64,000 nucleotides of DNA from Oceanobacillus sp. J11TS1 (GCF_018333215.1 NZ_BORO01000006.1:62001-126000); one strand, 5' to 3'. Positions 8,190 to 20,423 are shown, numbered from the stretch's first letter. The notes: generated from the letters alone by a model not told the origin. Numbers and translations: made by a program.

Positions 8190-9309
8190 AACGATTTTAC
8201 CTCCACAGACGATTGGGATTATTGGCGGTGGCCAGCTTGGGCGAATGATGGCCATTGCTGCGAGATATATGGGATATCGAATTGTTGTTTTAGATCCTGC
8301 ACCAAACTGTCCTGCGGCGCAAGTTGCGGATGGGCAAATTACCGCAGATTATGCGGATTTGTCAGCCGTAAAACAATTAATCGAACAAGCAGATGTGATT
8401 ACATATGAATTTGAAAATGTAGATTTAGATGCTGCAGAACTTATCCAGAATGCAGGAAAACTTCCACAAGGAGCATTAGCTTTAGAGGTTACACAAACCC
8501 GGGAAAAAGAAAAGCAGCTTATTACTGATTTAGACCTTCCTGTTCCCGAATTTCGTATTGTGAAAACAGAAGAAGCATGTAAGGAAGCATTAGCAGCAAT
8601 TCCACTTCCAGCGGTGATTAAAACTTGTCGGGGAGGTTATGATGGAAAAGGACAGCTGAAACTCACAACGGAAGAAGATAAAAAAGATGCTTTAGTATTT
8701 TTCGGGGAGCATGGTTATTGTATAATAGAGCGATGGATTCCTTTTGATAAAGAAATCTCGGTTGTCTTTAGCCGATCACAAGAAGGCAATATCACCTTTT
8801 TTCCGATTGCAGAGAATGAACATCGTGATCATATCCTATATCAGACCACTGTTCCAGCAACCATAGATGCTGCTTTGAGAGACAAGGCGTGTGCTATGAC
8901 GGCGAAAGTTGCTGAACAAATGAATATTGTCGGGACATTTGCGATTGAGATGTTTGTCGATGAGGATATGATTTACATGAATGAAATGGCTCCAAGACCA
9001 CATAATTCAGGGCATTATACGATTGAGGGGTGTAATGTATCGCAATTCGCGCAGCATATTCGGGCGATCTGTGGCTTACCATTAATTCCTGTCAGTCTGC
9101 ACCAGCCAACCGCAATGATTAATATTTTAGGGGAATCCCTTCCAAAAGCGATCAAGTTTACCGTTAATCATAACTTTGGTTTTCTTCATCTTTATGGAAA
9201 AGATGAACCGAAAAAAAAGCGTAAAATGGGACATGCTACTTTTACAGCGGAAACAATGGAAGCTTTACGGAAACAATTGGATAATTTCAAGGAGGCAACA
9301 CAATCATGA
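8176..9309 (+). CDS. purK: N5-carboxyaminoimidazole ribonucleotide synthase PurK
   Basis: A 377-residue ATP-grasp enzyme that carboxylates AIR with ATP and bicarbonate to N5-CAIR, the substrate of PurE. The N-terminus [14 protein letters not shown] is the family's nucleotide-like fold. The ATP-grasp core [15 protein letters not shown] and the metal site FAIEMFV...[14 protein letters not shown] are intact. The start is TTG 8176, inside the end of purE, with GAGGGA 5 bases upstream, suggesting coupled translation. Its stop overlaps the purB start codon (ATGA). Confidence 0.96.
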   Translation: MQPIKTILPPQTIGIIGGGQLGRMMAIAARYMGYRIVVLDPAPNCPAAQVADGQITADYADLSAVKQLIEQADVITYEFENVDLDAAELIQNAGKLPQGALALEVTQTREKEKQLITDLDLPVPEFRIVKTEEACKEALAAIPLPAVIKTCRGGYDGKGQLKLTTEEDKKDALVFFGEHGYCIIERWIPFDKEISVVFSRSQEGNITFFPIAENEHRDHILYQTTVPATIDAALRDKACAMTAKVAEQMNIVGTFAIEMFVDEDMIYMNEMAPRPHNSGHYTIEGCNVSQFAQHIRAICGLPLIPVSLHQPTAMINILGESLPKAIKFTVNHNFGFLHLYGKDEPKKKRKMGHATFTAETMEALRKQLDNFKEATQS

Positions 9310-10601
9310 TCGAGCGTTATACAAGAGAAGAAATGGGCAAAATTTGGACGGAAGAAAATAAATTTAAAGCGTGGCTAGAGGTAGAAATTCTAGCTTGTGA
9401 AGCATGGAGTGAACTCGGATTTATTCCAAAAGAAGACGTTAAAAAGCTGCGTGAGAAAGCTTCCTTTGATATCAATCGTATTTATGAAATTGAACAGGAG
9501 ACACGCCATGATGTAGTAGCATTTACCCGTGCAGTTTCCGAAACATTAGGTGAGGAAAGAAAATGGGTTCATTACGGTTTAACCTCCACAGACGTCGTAG
9601 ATACAGCCCTTTCTTATCTGTTGAAACAAGCAAATGAAATTTTAAGAGATGGCTTGCACCGCTTTATCCGTATTTTAGAAGAAAAAGCAAAAGAGCATAA
9701 ACATACCGTGATGATGGGACGTACACATGGTGTCCATGCAGAGCCAACGACCTTTGGTTTAAAAATGGCTTTATGGTATGAGGAAATGAAGCGTAATTTG
9801 GAGCGTTTTGAACTTGCTGCCAAGAATGTGGAATTCGGTAAGCTTTCTGGAGCAGTTGGAACTTATGCCAATATCGATCCATTTGTAGAACAATATGTTT
9901 GTAAGGAGCTAGGTACATCACCTGCACCGGTTTCTACACAAACATTACAGCGTGATCGCCATGCAGCTTATTTATCCACACTAGCTTTGATTGCAACATC
10001 GATTGAAAAATTTGCAACAGAAATCCGTGGTTTGCAAAAGACCGAAACAAGAGAAGTAGAGGAGCGTTTTGCAAAGGGACAAAAAGGTTCCTCAGCAATG
10101 CCGCATAAGCGTAATCCAATTGGTTCAGAGAATATGACAGGGATGGCACGAGTTATCCGCGGTTATATGGTGACGGCATATGAAAATGTTGCCTTGTGGC
10201 ATGAGCGTGATATTTCGCATTCCTCTGCAGAACGTATCATCTTGCCTGATGCAACCATTGCTCTAGATTACATGCTGCATCGATTTGGTAATATCGTAAA
10301 GAATTTAACGGTATTCCCTGAAAATATGAAGCGGAATATTGACCGTACACACGGTGTTATTTTCTCTCAACGTGTGTTGTTATCCTTAATTGATAAAGGG
10401 ATGGCACGTGAGGAAGCTTATGATATCGTTCAGCCAAAAGCAATGGAAGCTTGGGAAACGGGCACGCATTTCAAAGAATTAGTGAAACGAGATGACCGTA
10501 TTACCAATAAATTAACAAGAGAAGAAATCAATGACTGCTTTGACTACACGTATCATTTAAAGAATGTCGATCAAATCTTTACGAAAATTGGACTGGCTTA
10601 G
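9306..10601 (+). CDS. purB: Adenylosuccinate lyase PurB
   Basis: A 431-residue member of the fumarase/aspartase superfamily that cleaves SAICAR and adenylosuccinate. The superfamily signature loop [10 protein letters not shown], with its catalytic Ser, lies near residues 261-270. Early substrate residues [14 protein letters not shown] and [12 protein letters not shown], and [14 protein letters not shown] with the catalytic His, are all present. Start is ATG 9306 with AAGGAGG upstream; the ATGA overlap with purK implies coupling. Confidence 0.97.
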   Translation: MIERYTREEMGKIWTEENKFKAWLEVEILACEAWSELGFIPKEDVKKLREKASFDINRIYEIEQETRHDVVAFTRAVSETLGEERKWVHYGLTSTDVVDTALSYLLKQANEILRDGLHRFIRILEEKAKEHKHTVMMGRTHGVHAEPTTFGLKMALWYEEMKRNLERFELAAKNVEFGKLSGAVGTYANIDPFVEQYVCKELGTSPAPVSTQTLQRDRHAAYLSTLALIATSIEKFATEIRGLQKTETREVEERFAKGQKGSSAMPHKRNPIGSENMTGMARVIRGYMVTAYENVALWHERDISHSSAERIILPDATIALDYMLHRFGNIVKNLTVFPENMKRNIDRTHGVIFSQRVLLSLIDKGMAREEAYDIVQPKAMEAWETGTHFKELVKRDDRITNKLTREEINDCFDYTYHLKNVDQIFTKIGLA

Positions 10602-10614
10602 GAGGAATTCCAAC

Positions 10615-11328
10615 ATGGAACTGGAGCTATTATATGAAGGGAAAGCAAAGAAGGTCTATCAATCCGACACGAATGTGAATCACTTGATACTATCGTATAA
10701 GAATGATGCAACAGCTTTTAATGGAGAGAAGAAAGCCCAGTTTTATGGGAAGGGGAGACTCAATAATGAGATCTCTTCCCTCCTCTTTAAGGCATTAGAA
10801 GACAAAGGAATTCAGTCGCATTTTATTAAACGATTGGATTCGTCTACGCAAATAGTTCAGAAAACAGATATTATTCCGCTAGAAGTGATAATTCGGAATA
10901 TTGCGACAGGAAGTATTACAAAACGATTGGGAATCGCTGAGAAAACACTTTTTGAACCTGCTCTTGCAGAACTATTTTATAAGGATGACAGTTTAGGAGA
11001 TCCATTGATTAATGATGAGCATGCGATGTACTTAACAGGTATAACCATGGAAGAATTAAATGGTATCAAAGAAGAGGCAAGAAAAATCAACCAAGCCTTA
11101 ATGGAGATCTTTGCTTCTATTGGTGTTCGCCTTGTTGATTTTAAATTGGAATTCGGCAGAAACCGAGCAGGAAAGATTCTGCTATCTGATGAGGTATCAC
11201 CAGATACTTGCAGACTATGGGATGCTAGAACGAATGAAAAGCTTGATAAAGATGTTTTTCGACAAGGTACAGGAGACTTAATTTCCGTATATGAAGAAAT
11301 ACTAAATCGTTTGGAGGCTAAGTTATGA
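10615..11328 (+). CDS. purC: SAICAR synthetase PurC
   Basis: 238 residues, normal for the enzyme that joins CAIR and aspartate using ATP. Conserved stretches are LLYEGKAKKVYQ, FNGEKKAQFYGKG, PLEVIIRNIATGS, LVDFKLEFGR and LSDEVSPDTCRLWD. ATG 10615 is preceded by GGAGGAATT directly after the purB stop; longer readings in the same frame would run back into purB and are not supported. It overlaps purS by four bases (ATGA). Confidence 0.97.
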   Translation: MELELLYEGKAKKVYQSDTNVNHLILSYKNDATAFNGEKKAQFYGKGRLNNEISSLLFKALEDKGIQSHFIKRLDSSTQIVQKTDIIPLEVIIRNIATGSITKRLGIAEKTLFEPALAELFYKDDSLGDPLINDEHAMYLTGITMEELNGIKEEARKINQALMEIFASIGVRLVDFKLEFGRNRAGKILLSDEVSPDTCRLWDARTNEKLDKDVFRQGTGDLISVYEEILNRLEAKL

Positions 11329-11570
11329 GAAAGGTCAGGGTATACATTACATTAAAACAAGGTGTGTTAGATCCAGAGGGGAAAGCAATTCAAACTTCGC
11401 TTCATTCTTTAGATTATCCAGAAGTAGAAGATGTTCGTGTCGGGAAATATATTGAACTTCAAGTAAAGGAAGGGGCTGACTTAAAGGGAAGAGTGGCTCA
11501 GATGTGTGAGCAGTTATTGGCAAATCCGGTTATTGAAGATTATCAGATTGAGCTAGAGGGGGCCCGGTGA
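11325..11570 (+). CDS. purS: Phosphoribosylformylglycinamidine synthase subunit PurS
   Basis: An 81-residue small subunit of the FGAM synthase complex with PurQ and PurL, which it bridges. It shows the family pattern [42 protein letters not shown]...[13 protein letters not shown]. Its position between purC and purQ with overlapping start and stop codons is the Bacillus arrangement. Confidence 0.96.
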   Translation: MRKVRVYITLKQGVLDPEGKAIQTSLHSLDYPEVEDVRVGKYIELQVKEGADLKGRVAQMCEQLLANPVIEDYQIELEGAR

Positions 11571-11572
11571 TT

Positions 11573-12259
11573 GTGAAGGTAGCTGTTATTGTTTTTCCAG
11601 GTTCTAATTGTGACAGGGATATGTTCCATGCAGCGGGAGAGATTGCAGGCGCTGAAGCCAGTCTTGTTTGGTATACCGAAACGCATTTACTAGATAGTGT
11701 AGATGGCATTCTTATCCCAGGCGGCTTCTCGTATGGAGATTACCTGCGTTCTGGTTCGATGGCGTCTACATCGAATATGATGCATAAAATTCAGGAGCAT
11801 GCAGAAAAAGGGAAGCCAGTATTAGGTGTCTGTAATGGATTTCAAATACTGACCGAAGCAGGACTTTTACCAGGTGCGTTAATGCGCAATAAAAATCTTT
11901 CTTTTATGTGTCATCAGGAGGAATTGATTGTCGAGGATAATGAGACAATTTTTACTAAATTGTATGAGAAAAAGCAAATCGTCCGCTTTCCGATTGCGCA
12001 TGGAGAAGGCAACTATTTCTGTGATGAGGCAACGTTAAAAGAATTAAAAGATAATAATCAAATTGTATTTACTTATAAAAATAATCCGAATGGTTCGGTT
12101 GCGGATATTGCCGGTATTCGCAATAAGGCTGGCAATGTGCTTGGCATGATGCCGCATCCAGAACGGGCTGTAGAAGCATTATTAAGAAGTGAAGACGGGC
12201 TAAGCCTATTTCAATCTATGATTGCGAATTGGAGGAGCAGCAATGCAGTTAACGCATAA
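11573..12259 (+). CDS. purQ: Phosphoribosylformylglycinamidine synthase glutaminase subunit PurQ
   Basis: A class I glutaminase of about 228 residues that supplies ammonia to PurL. It has the PurQ N-terminus [28 protein letters not shown], the nucleophile GVCNGFQ and the C-terminal GMMPHPERA with the catalytic His and Glu. Two GTG codons compete, 11567 and 11573. The second gives the MKVAVIV start matching known PurQ proteins and stands 10 bases after GAGGGGG; the first is 4 bases after it. The gene overlaps purL by 17 bases. Confidence 0.95.
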   Translation: MKVAVIVFPGSNCDRDMFHAAGEIAGAEASLVWYTETHLLDSVDGILIPGGFSYGDYLRSGSMASTSNMMHKIQEHAEKGKPVLGVCNGFQILTEAGLLPGALMRNKNLSFMCHQEELIVEDNETIFTKLYEKKQIVRFPIAHGEGNYFCDEATLKELKDNNQIVFTYKNNPNGSVADIAGIRNKAGNVLGMMPHPERAVEALLRSEDGLSLFQSMIANWRSSNAVNA

Positions 12260-14471
12260 TATGGATCCAGAGAAAATGGAACAAGATCGAATATATCGAG
12301 ATATGGGTTTAAGTGACGAGGAGTTTGAGAAAATCAAAGCAATCCTCGGTCGCCGTCCTAATTTTACAGAGACTGGGATCTTCTCTGTCATGTGGTCGGA
12401 GCATTGCAGCTACAAAACATCTAAACCGCTATTAAGAAAGTTCCCTACGGAAGGTCCGTATGTTTTACAAGGTCCGGGAGAAGGAGCCGGAATTATTGAT
12501 ATTGGTGATGAGCAGGCAGTTGTTTTCAAAGTCGAAAGTCATAATCATCCATCTGCTGTAGAGCCGTATCAAGGTGCGGCAACAGGCGTGGGTGGAATTA
12601 TTCGTGATGTGTTTTCGATGGGAGCCCGTCCAATTGCATTAATGAATTCTTTACGTTTTGGTCCTTTAACAACCAATCGTACAAGCTACCTGTTTTCTGA
12701 GGTTGTAGCTGGTATTGCTGGCTACGGAAATTGTGTTGGTGTTCCTACAGTTGGCGGGGAGGTACAATTTGATGACAGCTATGAAGATAACCCGCTAGTG
12801 AACGCAATGTGCGTAGGTATCATTAATCATAAAGACATACAAAAAGGAATTGCTGCCGGAATTGGCAACACCATTCTGTATGCAGGGCCGCCAACAGGAA
12901 GAGATGGTATCCATGGGGCTACGTTTGCTTCTGATGATTTAGCAGCGGATTCTAATAAAGACCGACCTGCTGTTCAAGTCGGTGATCCATTTATGGAAAA
13001 ATTATTAATTGAAGCTTGCTTGGAAGTGATTCATTCGGACGCGCTCGTTGGAATGCAGGATATGGGTGCTGCTGGATTAACTTCTTCTGCGAGTGAGATG
13101 GCGAGTAAAGCAGGAACCGGATTGGAAATGAATTTAGACCTTGTTCCGCAGCGAGAGCAAAATATGACAGCCTATGAAATGATGCTCTCTGAATCGCAGG
13201 AGAGAATGTTGCTTTGCGTGAAGGCCGGACGTGAGCAGGAAATTATAGATATTTTTGAAAAATATGGTCTGAAATCTGTTCCGATTGGAAGAGTTATCCA
13301 GGAAAAAGTGTTTCGCATTAAACATTATGGTGAGGTCGTTGTAGACATTCCGGTGGATTCTTTGGCGGATGATGCACCTGTCTACCATATGCCATCGAGA
13401 GAAGCGGAATATTATCAAGCTTTTCAGCAAATGGAAGTGGACACACCATTTGTAAGTAATTATGGGGGCACCTTAAAACAATTATTACAACAGCCGACCA
13501 TCGCAAGCAAAGAATGGGTGTATGACCAGTATGATTCGATGGTGCAAACCAATACGGTAGTTACACCAGGATCTGATGCGGCAATAGTCCGTATAAAAGG
13601 AACGGATAAAGCTTTAGCAATTACAACCGACTGCAATTCTCGTTATATTTATTTAGATCCAGCGGAAGGCGGGAAAATTGCTGTTGCAGAAGCTGCCCGT
13701 AACATTGTCTGCTCTGGAGCCAAGCCGCTAGGAATAACAGACGGATTAAATTTTGGAAATCCAACGAATCCAGAAATTTTCTGGCAAATGGAAAAAAGTG
13801 TAGAAGGTATGAGTGCTGCATGTAAAGCACTGAATACACCAGTTATCAGCGGAAATGTTTCCTTATATAATCAATCTAAAGGAAAGTCTATTTATCCTAC
13901 GCCGGTTGTTGGCATGGTCGGATTGCATGAGTCGACAGCGCATATTACGCCAAGCTTCTTCCAAGAAGCAGGGGATATGATTTATCTGATTGGAGAAGCA
14001 CGGAATGATTTTGGTGGCAGTGAATTGCAGTTTATCCAAAACGGAAAGTATGAAGGGAAAGCCCCGCAGCTCGATTTAAATCTGGAAGCAGAGCGTCAGG
14101 AAAAATTACTCCATTTAATTCAAAAAGGTGCGCTTCAATCTGCGCACGACCTTGCAGAGGGCGGATTGGGCGTTGCCCTAGCAGAATCTTTATTCCAAAA
14201 CAAAAAACTTGGTGCAGAGGTGGTCATTTCTGGCGATGCAACTATTGAGCTGTTTAGTGAAACACAATCACGTTTCCTTGTTACGGTAAAGCCGCATAAT
14301 CAAGCAGCTTTTGAAGAAGTATTTACAGATGCAGCAAAACTTGGTCAAGTAACAGCAGAAAATCAACTAATTGTAACATCGAATAATGAAACAATTCTTC
14401 AAGAAGATGTGGCAGAATTAGAAACGCTTTGGAAAGGAGCTATTCCATGCTTGCTGAAATCAAAGGCATAA
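12243..14471 (+). CDS. purL: Phosphoribosylformylglycinamidine synthase large subunit PurL
   Basis: 742 residues, the short (Bacillus-type) PurL that forms FGAM from FGAR, ATP and ammonia from PurQ. Landmarks are [31 protein letters not shown], the glycine-rich [22 protein letters not shown] and, in the second half, [15 protein letters not shown] and SGNVSLYNQ. The C-terminus [13 protein letters not shown] is typical. ATG 12243 follows GGAGGAGCA and fits the family; upstream in-frame codons lie within purQ. Overlaps purF by about 25 bases. Confidence 0.97.
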   Translation: MQLTHNMDPEKMEQDRIYRDMGLSDEEFEKIKAILGRRPNFTETGIFSVMWSEHCSYKTSKPLLRKFPTEGPYVLQGPGEGAGIIDIGDEQAVVFKVESHNHPSAVEPYQGAATGVGGIIRDVFSMGARPIALMNSLRFGPLTTNRTSYLFSEVVAGIAGYGNCVGVPTVGGEVQFDDSYEDNPLVNAMCVGIINHKDIQKGIAAGIGNTILYAGPPTGRDGIHGATFASDDLAADSNKDRPAVQVGDPFMEKLLIEACLEVIHSDALVGMQDMGAAGLTSSASEMASKAGTGLEMNLDLVPQREQNMTAYEMMLSESQERMLLCVKAGREQEIIDIFEKYGLKSVPIGRVIQEKVFRIKHYGEVVVDIPVDSLADDAPVYHMPSREAEYYQAFQQMEVDTPFVSNYGGTLKQLLQQPTIASKEWVYDQYDSMVQTNTVVTPGSDAAIVRIKGTDKALAITTDCNSRYIYLDPAEGGKIAVAEAARNIVCSGAKPLGITDGLNFGNPTNPEIFWQMEKSVEGMSAACKALNTPVISGNVSLYNQSKGKSIYPTPVVGMVGLHESTAHITPSFFQEAGDMIYLIGEARNDFGGSELQFIQNGKYEGKAPQLDLNLEAERQEKLLHLIQKGALQSAHDLAEGGLGVALAESLFQNKKLGAEVVISGDATIELFSETQSRFLVTVKPHNQAAFEEVFTDAAKLGQVTAENQLIVTSNNETILQEDVAELETLWKGAIPCLLKSKA

Positions 14472-15853
14472 ACGAAGAATGTGGCGTATTCGGAATTTGG
14501 GGACATGATAAAGCAGCAGAATTAACCTATTATGGATTGCACTCCTTGCAACATCGTGGTCAGGAAGGTGCCGGAATTGTTGTTAGCAAAGATAAACAGT
14601 TAAAAGGACATAAACAACTCGGATTGGTAAATGATGTCTTTAAGCATGTGAAATTTGATGATTTAAGCGGGAAAATTGCCTTAGGACATGTAAGATACGC
14701 AACACAGGGTGGAAAAGGACTTGAAAATGTGCAGCCCCTTTTATTTCAGTCACTTACTAGTGGCATGGCTTTAGCGCATAATGGGAATTTAATGAACGCA
14801 ACGGCATTACGTGAAGAGCTGGAAAAAGAGGGAAGTATCTTTCAAACTACTTCCGATACAGAAGTATTAGCGCATTTGATAAAACGAAGCGGGGAAGTAT
14901 CAGAGGTAACAATCTCTGAAGCTCTCAACCGTGTCAAAGGTGCTTACGCCTATCTTGTTCTAGAAGATGATACCTTATATGCCGCCTTGGATCCGTCCGG
15001 GATAAGGCCACTATCCATTGGTAGAATAGGAGAAGCTTATGTGATTGCTTCAGAAACTTGTGCTTTTGATCAAATTGGAGCCACTTTTGAGAGAGAAGTA
15101 CTACCAGGAGAATTAATTAAAATTAATCAAGAGGGTCTTACTGCCTTTCGATTTGCACCACGCGATAAGAGGCAAATGTGCGCAATGGAATATGTCTATC
15201 TTTCTAGGCCGGACAGTGATGTAAACTATGTGAATGTGCATGCCTCTCGTAAACAAATGGGAAAAGAGTTGGCGAAAGAAGCACTTATTGAAGCGGATTT
15301 AGTTATTGGTGTGCCGGATTCCAGCATTTCAGCAGCGATTGGCTACGCAGAAGAAAGCAACCTTCCTTATGAAATGGGTATTATCAAAAACCGTTATGTG
15401 GGAAGAACTTTTATTCAACCCTCCCAGGAGTTAAGAGAACTAGGAGTGAAGATGAAGCTTTCCCCGGTTAACAGTATAGTGGAGGGAAAACGTGTCATTA
15501 TGATTGATGATTCGATTGTTCGGGGAACAACAAGCAGACGAATTGTGAAAATGCTAAAAGACGCTGGTGCAAGTGAAGTCCACGTACGTATTGCTTCTCC
15601 AACTATTACGAATCCATGTTATTACGGTATTGATATGTCTACAAAGGAAGAGTTAATTGGAGCAAACAATACTATTGAAGAAATTGGTGAAATCATTGGA
15701 GCAGACAGTATTGCTTACCTGTCTGAAGAAGGGCTGGAAAAAGCTATTATAAAGGATAAAACCATAAATCAAGGTGTATGTATGGCTTGTATGACCGGCT
15801 TGTACCCTGTTGCTCCAGGTGGAGAGAAGGAAATGGACACCTCAAAGTGTTAA
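14447..15853 (+). CDS. purF: Amidophosphoribosyltransferase PurF
   Basis: 468 residues. This enzyme commits PRPP to purine synthesis by transferring glutamine nitrogen. [11 protein letters not shown] is the short propeptide removed to expose the catalytic Cys at residue 12 ([11 protein letters not shown]). The glutaminase motifs [16 protein letters not shown] and AHNGNL, the PRPP loop [12 protein letters not shown] and late Cys residues ([10 protein letters not shown]-like [13 protein letters not shown]) that bind the oxygen-sensitive 4Fe-4S cluster in the Bacillus enzyme are present. ATG 14447 with GGAAAGGAG upstream; it overlaps purL. Confidence 0.97.
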   Translation: MLAEIKGINEECGVFGIWGHDKAAELTYYGLHSLQHRGQEGAGIVVSKDKQLKGHKQLGLVNDVFKHVKFDDLSGKIALGHVRYATQGGKGLENVQPLLFQSLTSGMALAHNGNLMNATALREELEKEGSIFQTTSDTEVLAHLIKRSGEVSEVTISEALNRVKGAYAYLVLEDDTLYAALDPSGIRPLSIGRIGEAYVIASETCAFDQIGATFEREVLPGELIKINQEGLTAFRFAPRDKRQMCAMEYVYLSRPDSDVNYVNVHASRKQMGKELAKEALIEADLVIGVPDSSISAAIGYAEESNLPYEMGIIKNRYVGRTFIQPSQELRELGVKMKLSPVNSIVEGKRVIMIDDSIVRGTTSRRIVKMLKDAGASEVHVRIASPTITNPCYYGIDMSTKEELIGANNTIEEIGEIIGADSIAYLSEEGLEKAIIKDKTINQGVCMACMTGLYPVAPGGEKEMDTSKC

Positions 15854-15885
15854 AATCAAAAATCACGTTGGAGGGTAAAAATGAT

Positions 15886-16905
15886 ATGTCGGATCTTTAT
15901 AAAAAAGCTGGGGTAGATGTAGAAAAAGGCTATGAAGCGGTAGAAAGAATGCAAAAACATATTCAAAAAACCCATCGAAAAGAGGTGCTGGGCTCATTAG
16001 GGTCTTTTGCTGGCGTCTTTGATTTATCCTCCTTTTCTTACGATGAGCCTGTCCTGCTCTCAGGAACAGATGGGGTTGGCACGAAACTAAAGTTTGCCTT
16101 TGAACTGGATAAGCATGATACGGTAGGTATTGACTTAGTGGCTATGTGTGTCAATGATATTGCTGCTCAAGGAGGAGACCCGCTTTTCTTTTTAGATTAT
16201 ATTGCTTGTGGAGAAAATGACCCAGCGCAGATTGAGGAGATTGTATCAGGAATTGCTGCAGGATGTCAGGAAGCAAATGCTTCGTTAATCGGCGGAGAAA
16301 CAGCTGAGATGCCAGGCATGTATGCTGCAAATGAATATGATTTAGCTGGTTTTGTGGTTGGCATCGCAGAAAAAAAAGCAATCATTACAGGGGAAAGCCT
16401 CAAAGAAGGAGATATCCTTATTGGTTTAGCATCCAGCGGGCTTCATTCTAATGGCTATTCTCTCGTTCGAAAGCTTATTGAAGGTTTTGATTTAGAAAAA
16501 ACGTATGAAGGATTATCGAAGCCTTTGGGTGAAGTTGTTATGACCCCCACAAAAATTTATACAAAAGCAATTCGATCTATCAAAGAAAAGGTCCATATTA
16601 AAGGAATTGCGCATATTACAGGTGGTGGATTTGATGAGAATATTCCACGAATGTTCACCGCAGGTCTTGGTGCAGTGATACAGGAGGGGACTTGGAGTGT
16701 TCCGGAGATTTTTCCATTCTTGAAAAGGCTTGGGGAAATGGACGCTCGTGAAATGTATCGTGTTTTTAATATGGGAATTGGAATGGTCATTGCCGTGGCC
16801 AAAGAAGATCAGCAGGCAGTCTGTGAAGTTTTAGAGGGGAATAATATCGAAGCAGCTGCTATTGGTCACGTCATGCAAGGTGAAGGGGTGCAAATTTCTT
16901 CATGA
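15886..16905 (+). CDS. purM: Phosphoribosylformylglycinamidine cyclo-ligase PurM
   Basis: A 340-residue AIR synthetase that closes the imidazole ring using ATP. Conserved motifs are YKKAGVDVEKGYEAVERM, LLSGTDGVGTKLKFA, DLVAMCVNDIAAQGGDPLFFLDYIA, GGETAEMPGMY, GLASSGLHSNGYSLVRK and ITGGGFDENIPRM. The start ATG 15886 follows GGAGGG at 15870-15875, about 30 bases after the purF stop. It ends in an ATGA overlap with purN. Confidence 0.97.
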   Translation: MSDLYKKAGVDVEKGYEAVERMQKHIQKTHRKEVLGSLGSFAGVFDLSSFSYDEPVLLSGTDGVGTKLKFAFELDKHDTVGIDLVAMCVNDIAAQGGDPLFFLDYIACGENDPAQIEEIVSGIAAGCQEANASLIGGETAEMPGMYAANEYDLAGFVVGIAEKKAIITGESLKEGDILIGLASSGLHSNGYSLVRKLIEGFDLEKTYEGLSKPLGEVVMTPTKIYTKAIRSIKEKVHIKGIAHITGGGFDENIPRMFTAGLGAVIQEGTWSVPEIFPFLKRLGEMDAREMYRVFNMGIGMVIAVAKEDQQAVCEVLEGNNIEAAAIGHVMQGEGVQISS

Positions 16906-17522
16906 AACAGCGAGCTGGTGTATTTGCATCAGGAACAGGAAGTAACTTTGAAGCGATGATGCAAGATGAAAAAATTGCGAGCTCTATTGCTTTGCTCGTT
17001 TGCGATAAACCAGGAGCATCTGTAATAGAAAAAGCTAAAAGCTTAAGCGTTCCGACGCTTGTGTTTGATCCAAAGCAATACCCTTCCAAGCAAGCCTATG
17101 AAGCCGTTATTTATGAAAAAATGCAATCTTTTCAAGTAGAATGGATATTCCTAGCCGGTTATATGCGTCTTATTGGGGAAACCCTGCTGGCACACTATGA
17201 AGGACGAATTGTTAATATTCACCCATCGCTTTTACCGAGCTTTCCCGGAAAAAATGCGATTGGACAAGCATTGCAGGGAGCTGTCTCGAAGACAGGGGTA
17301 ACCATACACTATGTAGATAAAGGAATGGATACGGGTCCCATCATTGCACAGGAAGAAGTTCCAATTATTCAAGGCGAAACAGAAGAACAGTTAAAATTAC
17401 GAATTCAAGCGGTGGAGCATTGCTTATATCCGAGAGTCATTAAACAACTTATTACAGATAAATGTCCGCAAAACTCCCCAGAAAAAATTTCATCTAAGAA
17501 AAATGGAACGGAGGAATTATAA
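16902..17522 (+). CDS. purN: Phosphoribosylglycinamide formyltransferase PurN
   Basis: 206 residues. The folate-dependent enzyme converts GAR to FGAR with 10-formyl-THF. The catalytic set is intact: Asn and His in [12 protein letters not shown], His in VTIHYVDKG and Asp in GMDTGP. The usual GLHA after FPG reads GKNA here, a local variation that does not touch the catalytic residues. The C-terminal 20 residues are polar and extend past the usual end. ATG overlaps the purM stop; its own stop shares a base with the purH start. Confidence 0.95.
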   Translation: MKQRAGVFASGTGSNFEAMMQDEKIASSIALLVCDKPGASVIEKAKSLSVPTLVFDPKQYPSKQAYEAVIYEKMQSFQVEWIFLAGYMRLIGETLLAHYEGRIVNIHPSLLPSFPGKNAIGQALQGAVSKTGVTIHYVDKGMDTGPIIAQEEVPIIQGETEEQLKLRIQAVEHCLYPRVIKQLITDKCPQNSPEKISSKKNGTEEL

Positions 17523-19054
17523 TGAAAAAACGTGCGCTCATTAGTGTATCTGACAAAACAGGTATTGTAGAATTTGCAAAAAAATTAGAGGGGAAAGGCT
17601 ATGAAATTTTATCTACTGGAGGAACGATTCGATTATTAAAAGATTCTGGCGTTCAAGCTATTCCTGTAGAGGAAACAACGAATTTCCCGGAAATTCTTGA
17701 TGGTAGAGTAAAAACATTACATCCAAAGATTCATGGCGGACTTTTGGGGAAACGTTCCAATGAGAATCACCGTGCACAAATGGAGGAGCATCAGATTGCT
17801 CCGATTGATTTGGTTGCAGTAAACCTTTACCCATTTAAAGAAACGGTTCAAAAACCAGACGTGACACAGGATGAAGTTATTGAAAATATTGATATTGGCG
17901 GACCTTCCATGCTTCGTTCTGCTGCGAAAAATTTTGTGGACGTATTAGTTGTCGCAGATCCTATGGATTATGAAGCAGTTTTAGAAGCAATTGAAAATAA
18001 AGCGGACTCTTATGCCTTTCGTCAGCAATTAGCGGCAAAAGTTTTTAGACATACTGCACACTATGATGCAATGATTGCTTCTTATTTTCAAACACAAACG
18101 AAAGAAGAATTCCCGGAAATCTATACCGTTACATATGAAAAAGTACAAGACCTGCGTTATGGGGAAAATCCGCATCAGCAGGCAGCCTTTTATAAAACGT
18201 CTATTCAGTCCTCTGCTACTTTGGCAACAGCAAATCAATTACACGGTAAAGGGCTATCTTACAATAATATTCAAGATGCCAATGCGGCATTAGAAATTTT
18301 ACGTGAATATAAAGAACCTGCCGCAGTTGCTGTAAAGCATATGAATCCATGCGGAATTGGTATCGGTGAAACACTTGCAAAAGCATTTAAGCGAACTTAT
18401 GAAGCGGATCCTGTTTCTATTTTTGGCGGTATTGTTGCTTGCAATCGACCTGTTGATTTACAGACTGCAGAGCAGCTTCGGTCTATTTTTTTAGAAATTG
18501 TTGTTGCGCCTTCTTTTGATAAGGATGCGTTTGACTTATTGACTGAAAAGAAAAATATCCGTTTATTAGAACTAGATGTTTCGAATCAGCAAGAACAGCA
18601 AGAACGATTGACAATGGTTGATGGCGGCGTGCTTATTCAAGACGTAGACAGAAAAGAAGTACAAGCAGATGAATTAGAAGTAGTTACGGATAAAAAACCA
18701 ACGGAAGCAGAAATAGCCGATTTACTATTCGCTTGGAAAGCAGTCAAACATGTGAAATCTAATGCGATTGTACTTGCAAAGGATACACAGACGATTGGGG
18801 TTGGAGCCGGACAAATGAATCGTATTGGGGCTGCCGAAATTGCCATCAAGCAAGCTGCAGAAAAGGCAAAGGGAGCAGTTCTTGCCTCAGATGCATTTTT
18901 CCCGATGCCGGATACAGTAGAAGCTGCAGCAAAAGCTGGCATAACAGCAATCATTCAGCCTGGCGGGTCAAAGCGTGACCAGGACTCCATTGATGTATGT
19001 AATAAGTATGGTGTAGCGATGGTTTACACATCTGTCCGTCATTTTAAACATTAA
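17522..19054 (+). CDS. purH: Bifunctional AICAR transformylase / IMP cyclohydrolase PurH
   Basis: 510 residues with both catalytic domains, completing IMP synthesis. The N-terminal MGS-like cyclohydrolase domain (about 1-195) starts [17 protein letters not shown] with [11 protein letters not shown] and [14 protein letters not shown]. The C-terminal AICAR transformylase domain has [15 protein letters not shown], the catalytic [11 protein letters not shown] and [10 protein letters not shown] with [12 protein letters not shown]. Start ATG shares one base with the purN stop, with GGAGGAATT just upstream. Confidence 0.97.
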   Translation: MKKRALISVSDKTGIVEFAKKLEGKGYEILSTGGTIRLLKDSGVQAIPVEETTNFPEILDGRVKTLHPKIHGGLLGKRSNENHRAQMEEHQIAPIDLVAVNLYPFKETVQKPDVTQDEVIENIDIGGPSMLRSAAKNFVDVLVVADPMDYEAVLEAIENKADSYAFRQQLAAKVFRHTAHYDAMIASYFQTQTKEEFPEIYTVTYEKVQDLRYGENPHQQAAFYKTSIQSSATLATANQLHGKGLSYNNIQDANAALEILREYKEPAAVAVKHMNPCGIGIGETLAKAFKRTYEADPVSIFGGIVACNRPVDLQTAEQLRSIFLEIVVAPSFDKDAFDLLTEKKNIRLLELDVSNQQEQQERLTMVDGGVLIQDVDRKEVQADELEVVTDKKPTEAEIADLLFAWKAVKHVKSNAIVLAKDTQTIGVGAGQMNRIGAAEIAIKQAAEKAKGAVLASDAFFPMPDTVEAAAKAGITAIIQPGGSKRDQDSIDVCNKYGVAMVYTSVRHFKH

Positions 19055-19169
19055 CCGTATTGCTTCTGGATAAGTTTATTGATTGATTTAGTAATAAAGC
19101 GATATGGATAGGAAGCCAAAGGTCGAAGTACCATTTTATTTTGAGATACTGGAATCGGAGGGGTTGGAC

Positions 19170-20414
19170 TTGAAAATATTAGTGGTAGGACGTGGCGGCA
19201 GAGAGCACAGCATTGTTAAAAAGCTAAAGGAAAACAAACAAATCCAAAAAATTTATGTCGCACCTGGAAATGCTGGGATGGAAGAAGACGCAGAATGTAT
19301 TTCCATTGATGAAATGAACATAGAAGATCTAGTGTCTTTTGTCAAAGAAGCAGCAGTTGATCTAACTATTGTTGGTCCTGAGAATTCATTAAACGCTGGA
19401 ATCGCAAATAGATTCCAAACGGAAAATTTGACTATTTTTGCGCCAACCCAAGAAGCATCCTGGCTAGAAGGCAGTAAAAGTTACGCAAAGGATTTTATGA
19501 AAAAATATGCTATTCCTACTGCTTCCTACGGCGTTTTTCAAGATGCGGACGAAGCAAAAAAACACGTCGCTGAAATGGGTGCTCCTATTGTGATTAAAGC
19601 AGACGGTTTGGCAGCCGGAAAAGGTGTAATAGTAGCAATGACTGAAGAAGAGGCATATCAAGCGATTGATGATATGCTCATTTGTAAGGCATTTGATCAG
19701 GCTGGCTCCACGATTGTTATTGAAGCGTATTTAGAAGGAGCTGAATTCTCTTTAATGGCATTTGTCCATGAAGATAAGGTCTACCCGATGATGGCTGCAA
19801 GAGATTATAAACGAGCATATGACAATGATGAGGGGCCAAATACGGGAGGAATGGGAGCATTTGCGCCAATCCCAGATTTAACGAAGGAAGCTTATCAGTT
19901 TTCTGTAGAGCAAATTCTTAAGAAAACAGCAGAGGGCATGATGAGTGAAGGAAGATCTTTTACTGGGATCCTTTATGCAGGCTTAATTCTGACAAAGTAC
20001 GGACCAAAAGTTATTGAGTTCAACACCCGTTTCGGGGATCCAGAAACACAGGTAGTCCTTCCATTATTAAAGAATGATTTAGTCCAGGTAATACAGGATG
20101 TACTTGAGAAGAAGGAGCCGAATTTAGAATGGCATGAAGAAGCCTGCGTCGGCGTTGTTCTTGCTTCGAAAGGATACCCGGGGACTTATAAGATAGGGGA
20201 AAGAGTTCCCAAATTTGATGATAAAAAAGATACCTATATTATTCATGCAGGAACGAAAAAAGACAATGAAAGCCTTGTGTCAGATAGCGGAAGAGTACTT
20301 CTCGTCGGTGGTCGTGCAGAAACTCTTTCAGAAGCTGCAAGGAAAGTATATGCTCAGCTTGATCAAGTAGAATTAAAGAATAACTTTTATTATCGGAGTG
20401 ATATCGCTAAATAA
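19170..20414 (+). CDS. purD: Phosphoribosylamine-glycine ligase PurD
   Basis: A 414-residue ATP-grasp enzyme forming GAR. Start TTG 19170 gives the family N-terminus LKILVVGRGGREHSI and follows GGAGGGG by about 7 bases; an upstream in-frame ATG at 19104 would add 22 residues with no homology and is rejected. Conserved motifs: VGPENSLNAGIA, IVIKADGLAAGKGV, YPMMAARDYKRAYDNDEGPNTGGMGAFAP and VIEFNTRFGDPETQVVLP. It is separated from purH by 115 bases but has no clear promoter of its own, so it is likely the last gene of the operon. Confidence 0.96.
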   Translation: MKILVVGRGGREHSIVKKLKENKQIQKIYVAPGNAGMEEDAECISIDEMNIEDLVSFVKEAAVDLTIVGPENSLNAGIANRFQTENLTIFAPTQEASWLEGSKSYAKDFMKKYAIPTASYGVFQDADEAKKHVAEMGAPIVIKADGLAAGKGVIVAMTEEEAYQAIDDMLICKAFDQAGSTIVIEAYLEGAEFSLMAFVHEDKVYPMMAARDYKRAYDNDEGPNTGGMGAFAPIPDLTKEAYQFSVEQILKKTAEGMMSEGRSFTGILYAGLILTKYGPKVIEFNTRFGDPETQVVLPLLKNDLVQVIQDVLEKKEPNLEWHEEACVGVVLASKGYPGTYKIGERVPKFDDKKDTYIIHAGTKKDNESLVSDSGRVLLVGGRAETLSEAARKVYAQLDQVELKNNFYYRSDIAK

Positions 20415-20423
20415 AGAAATAAA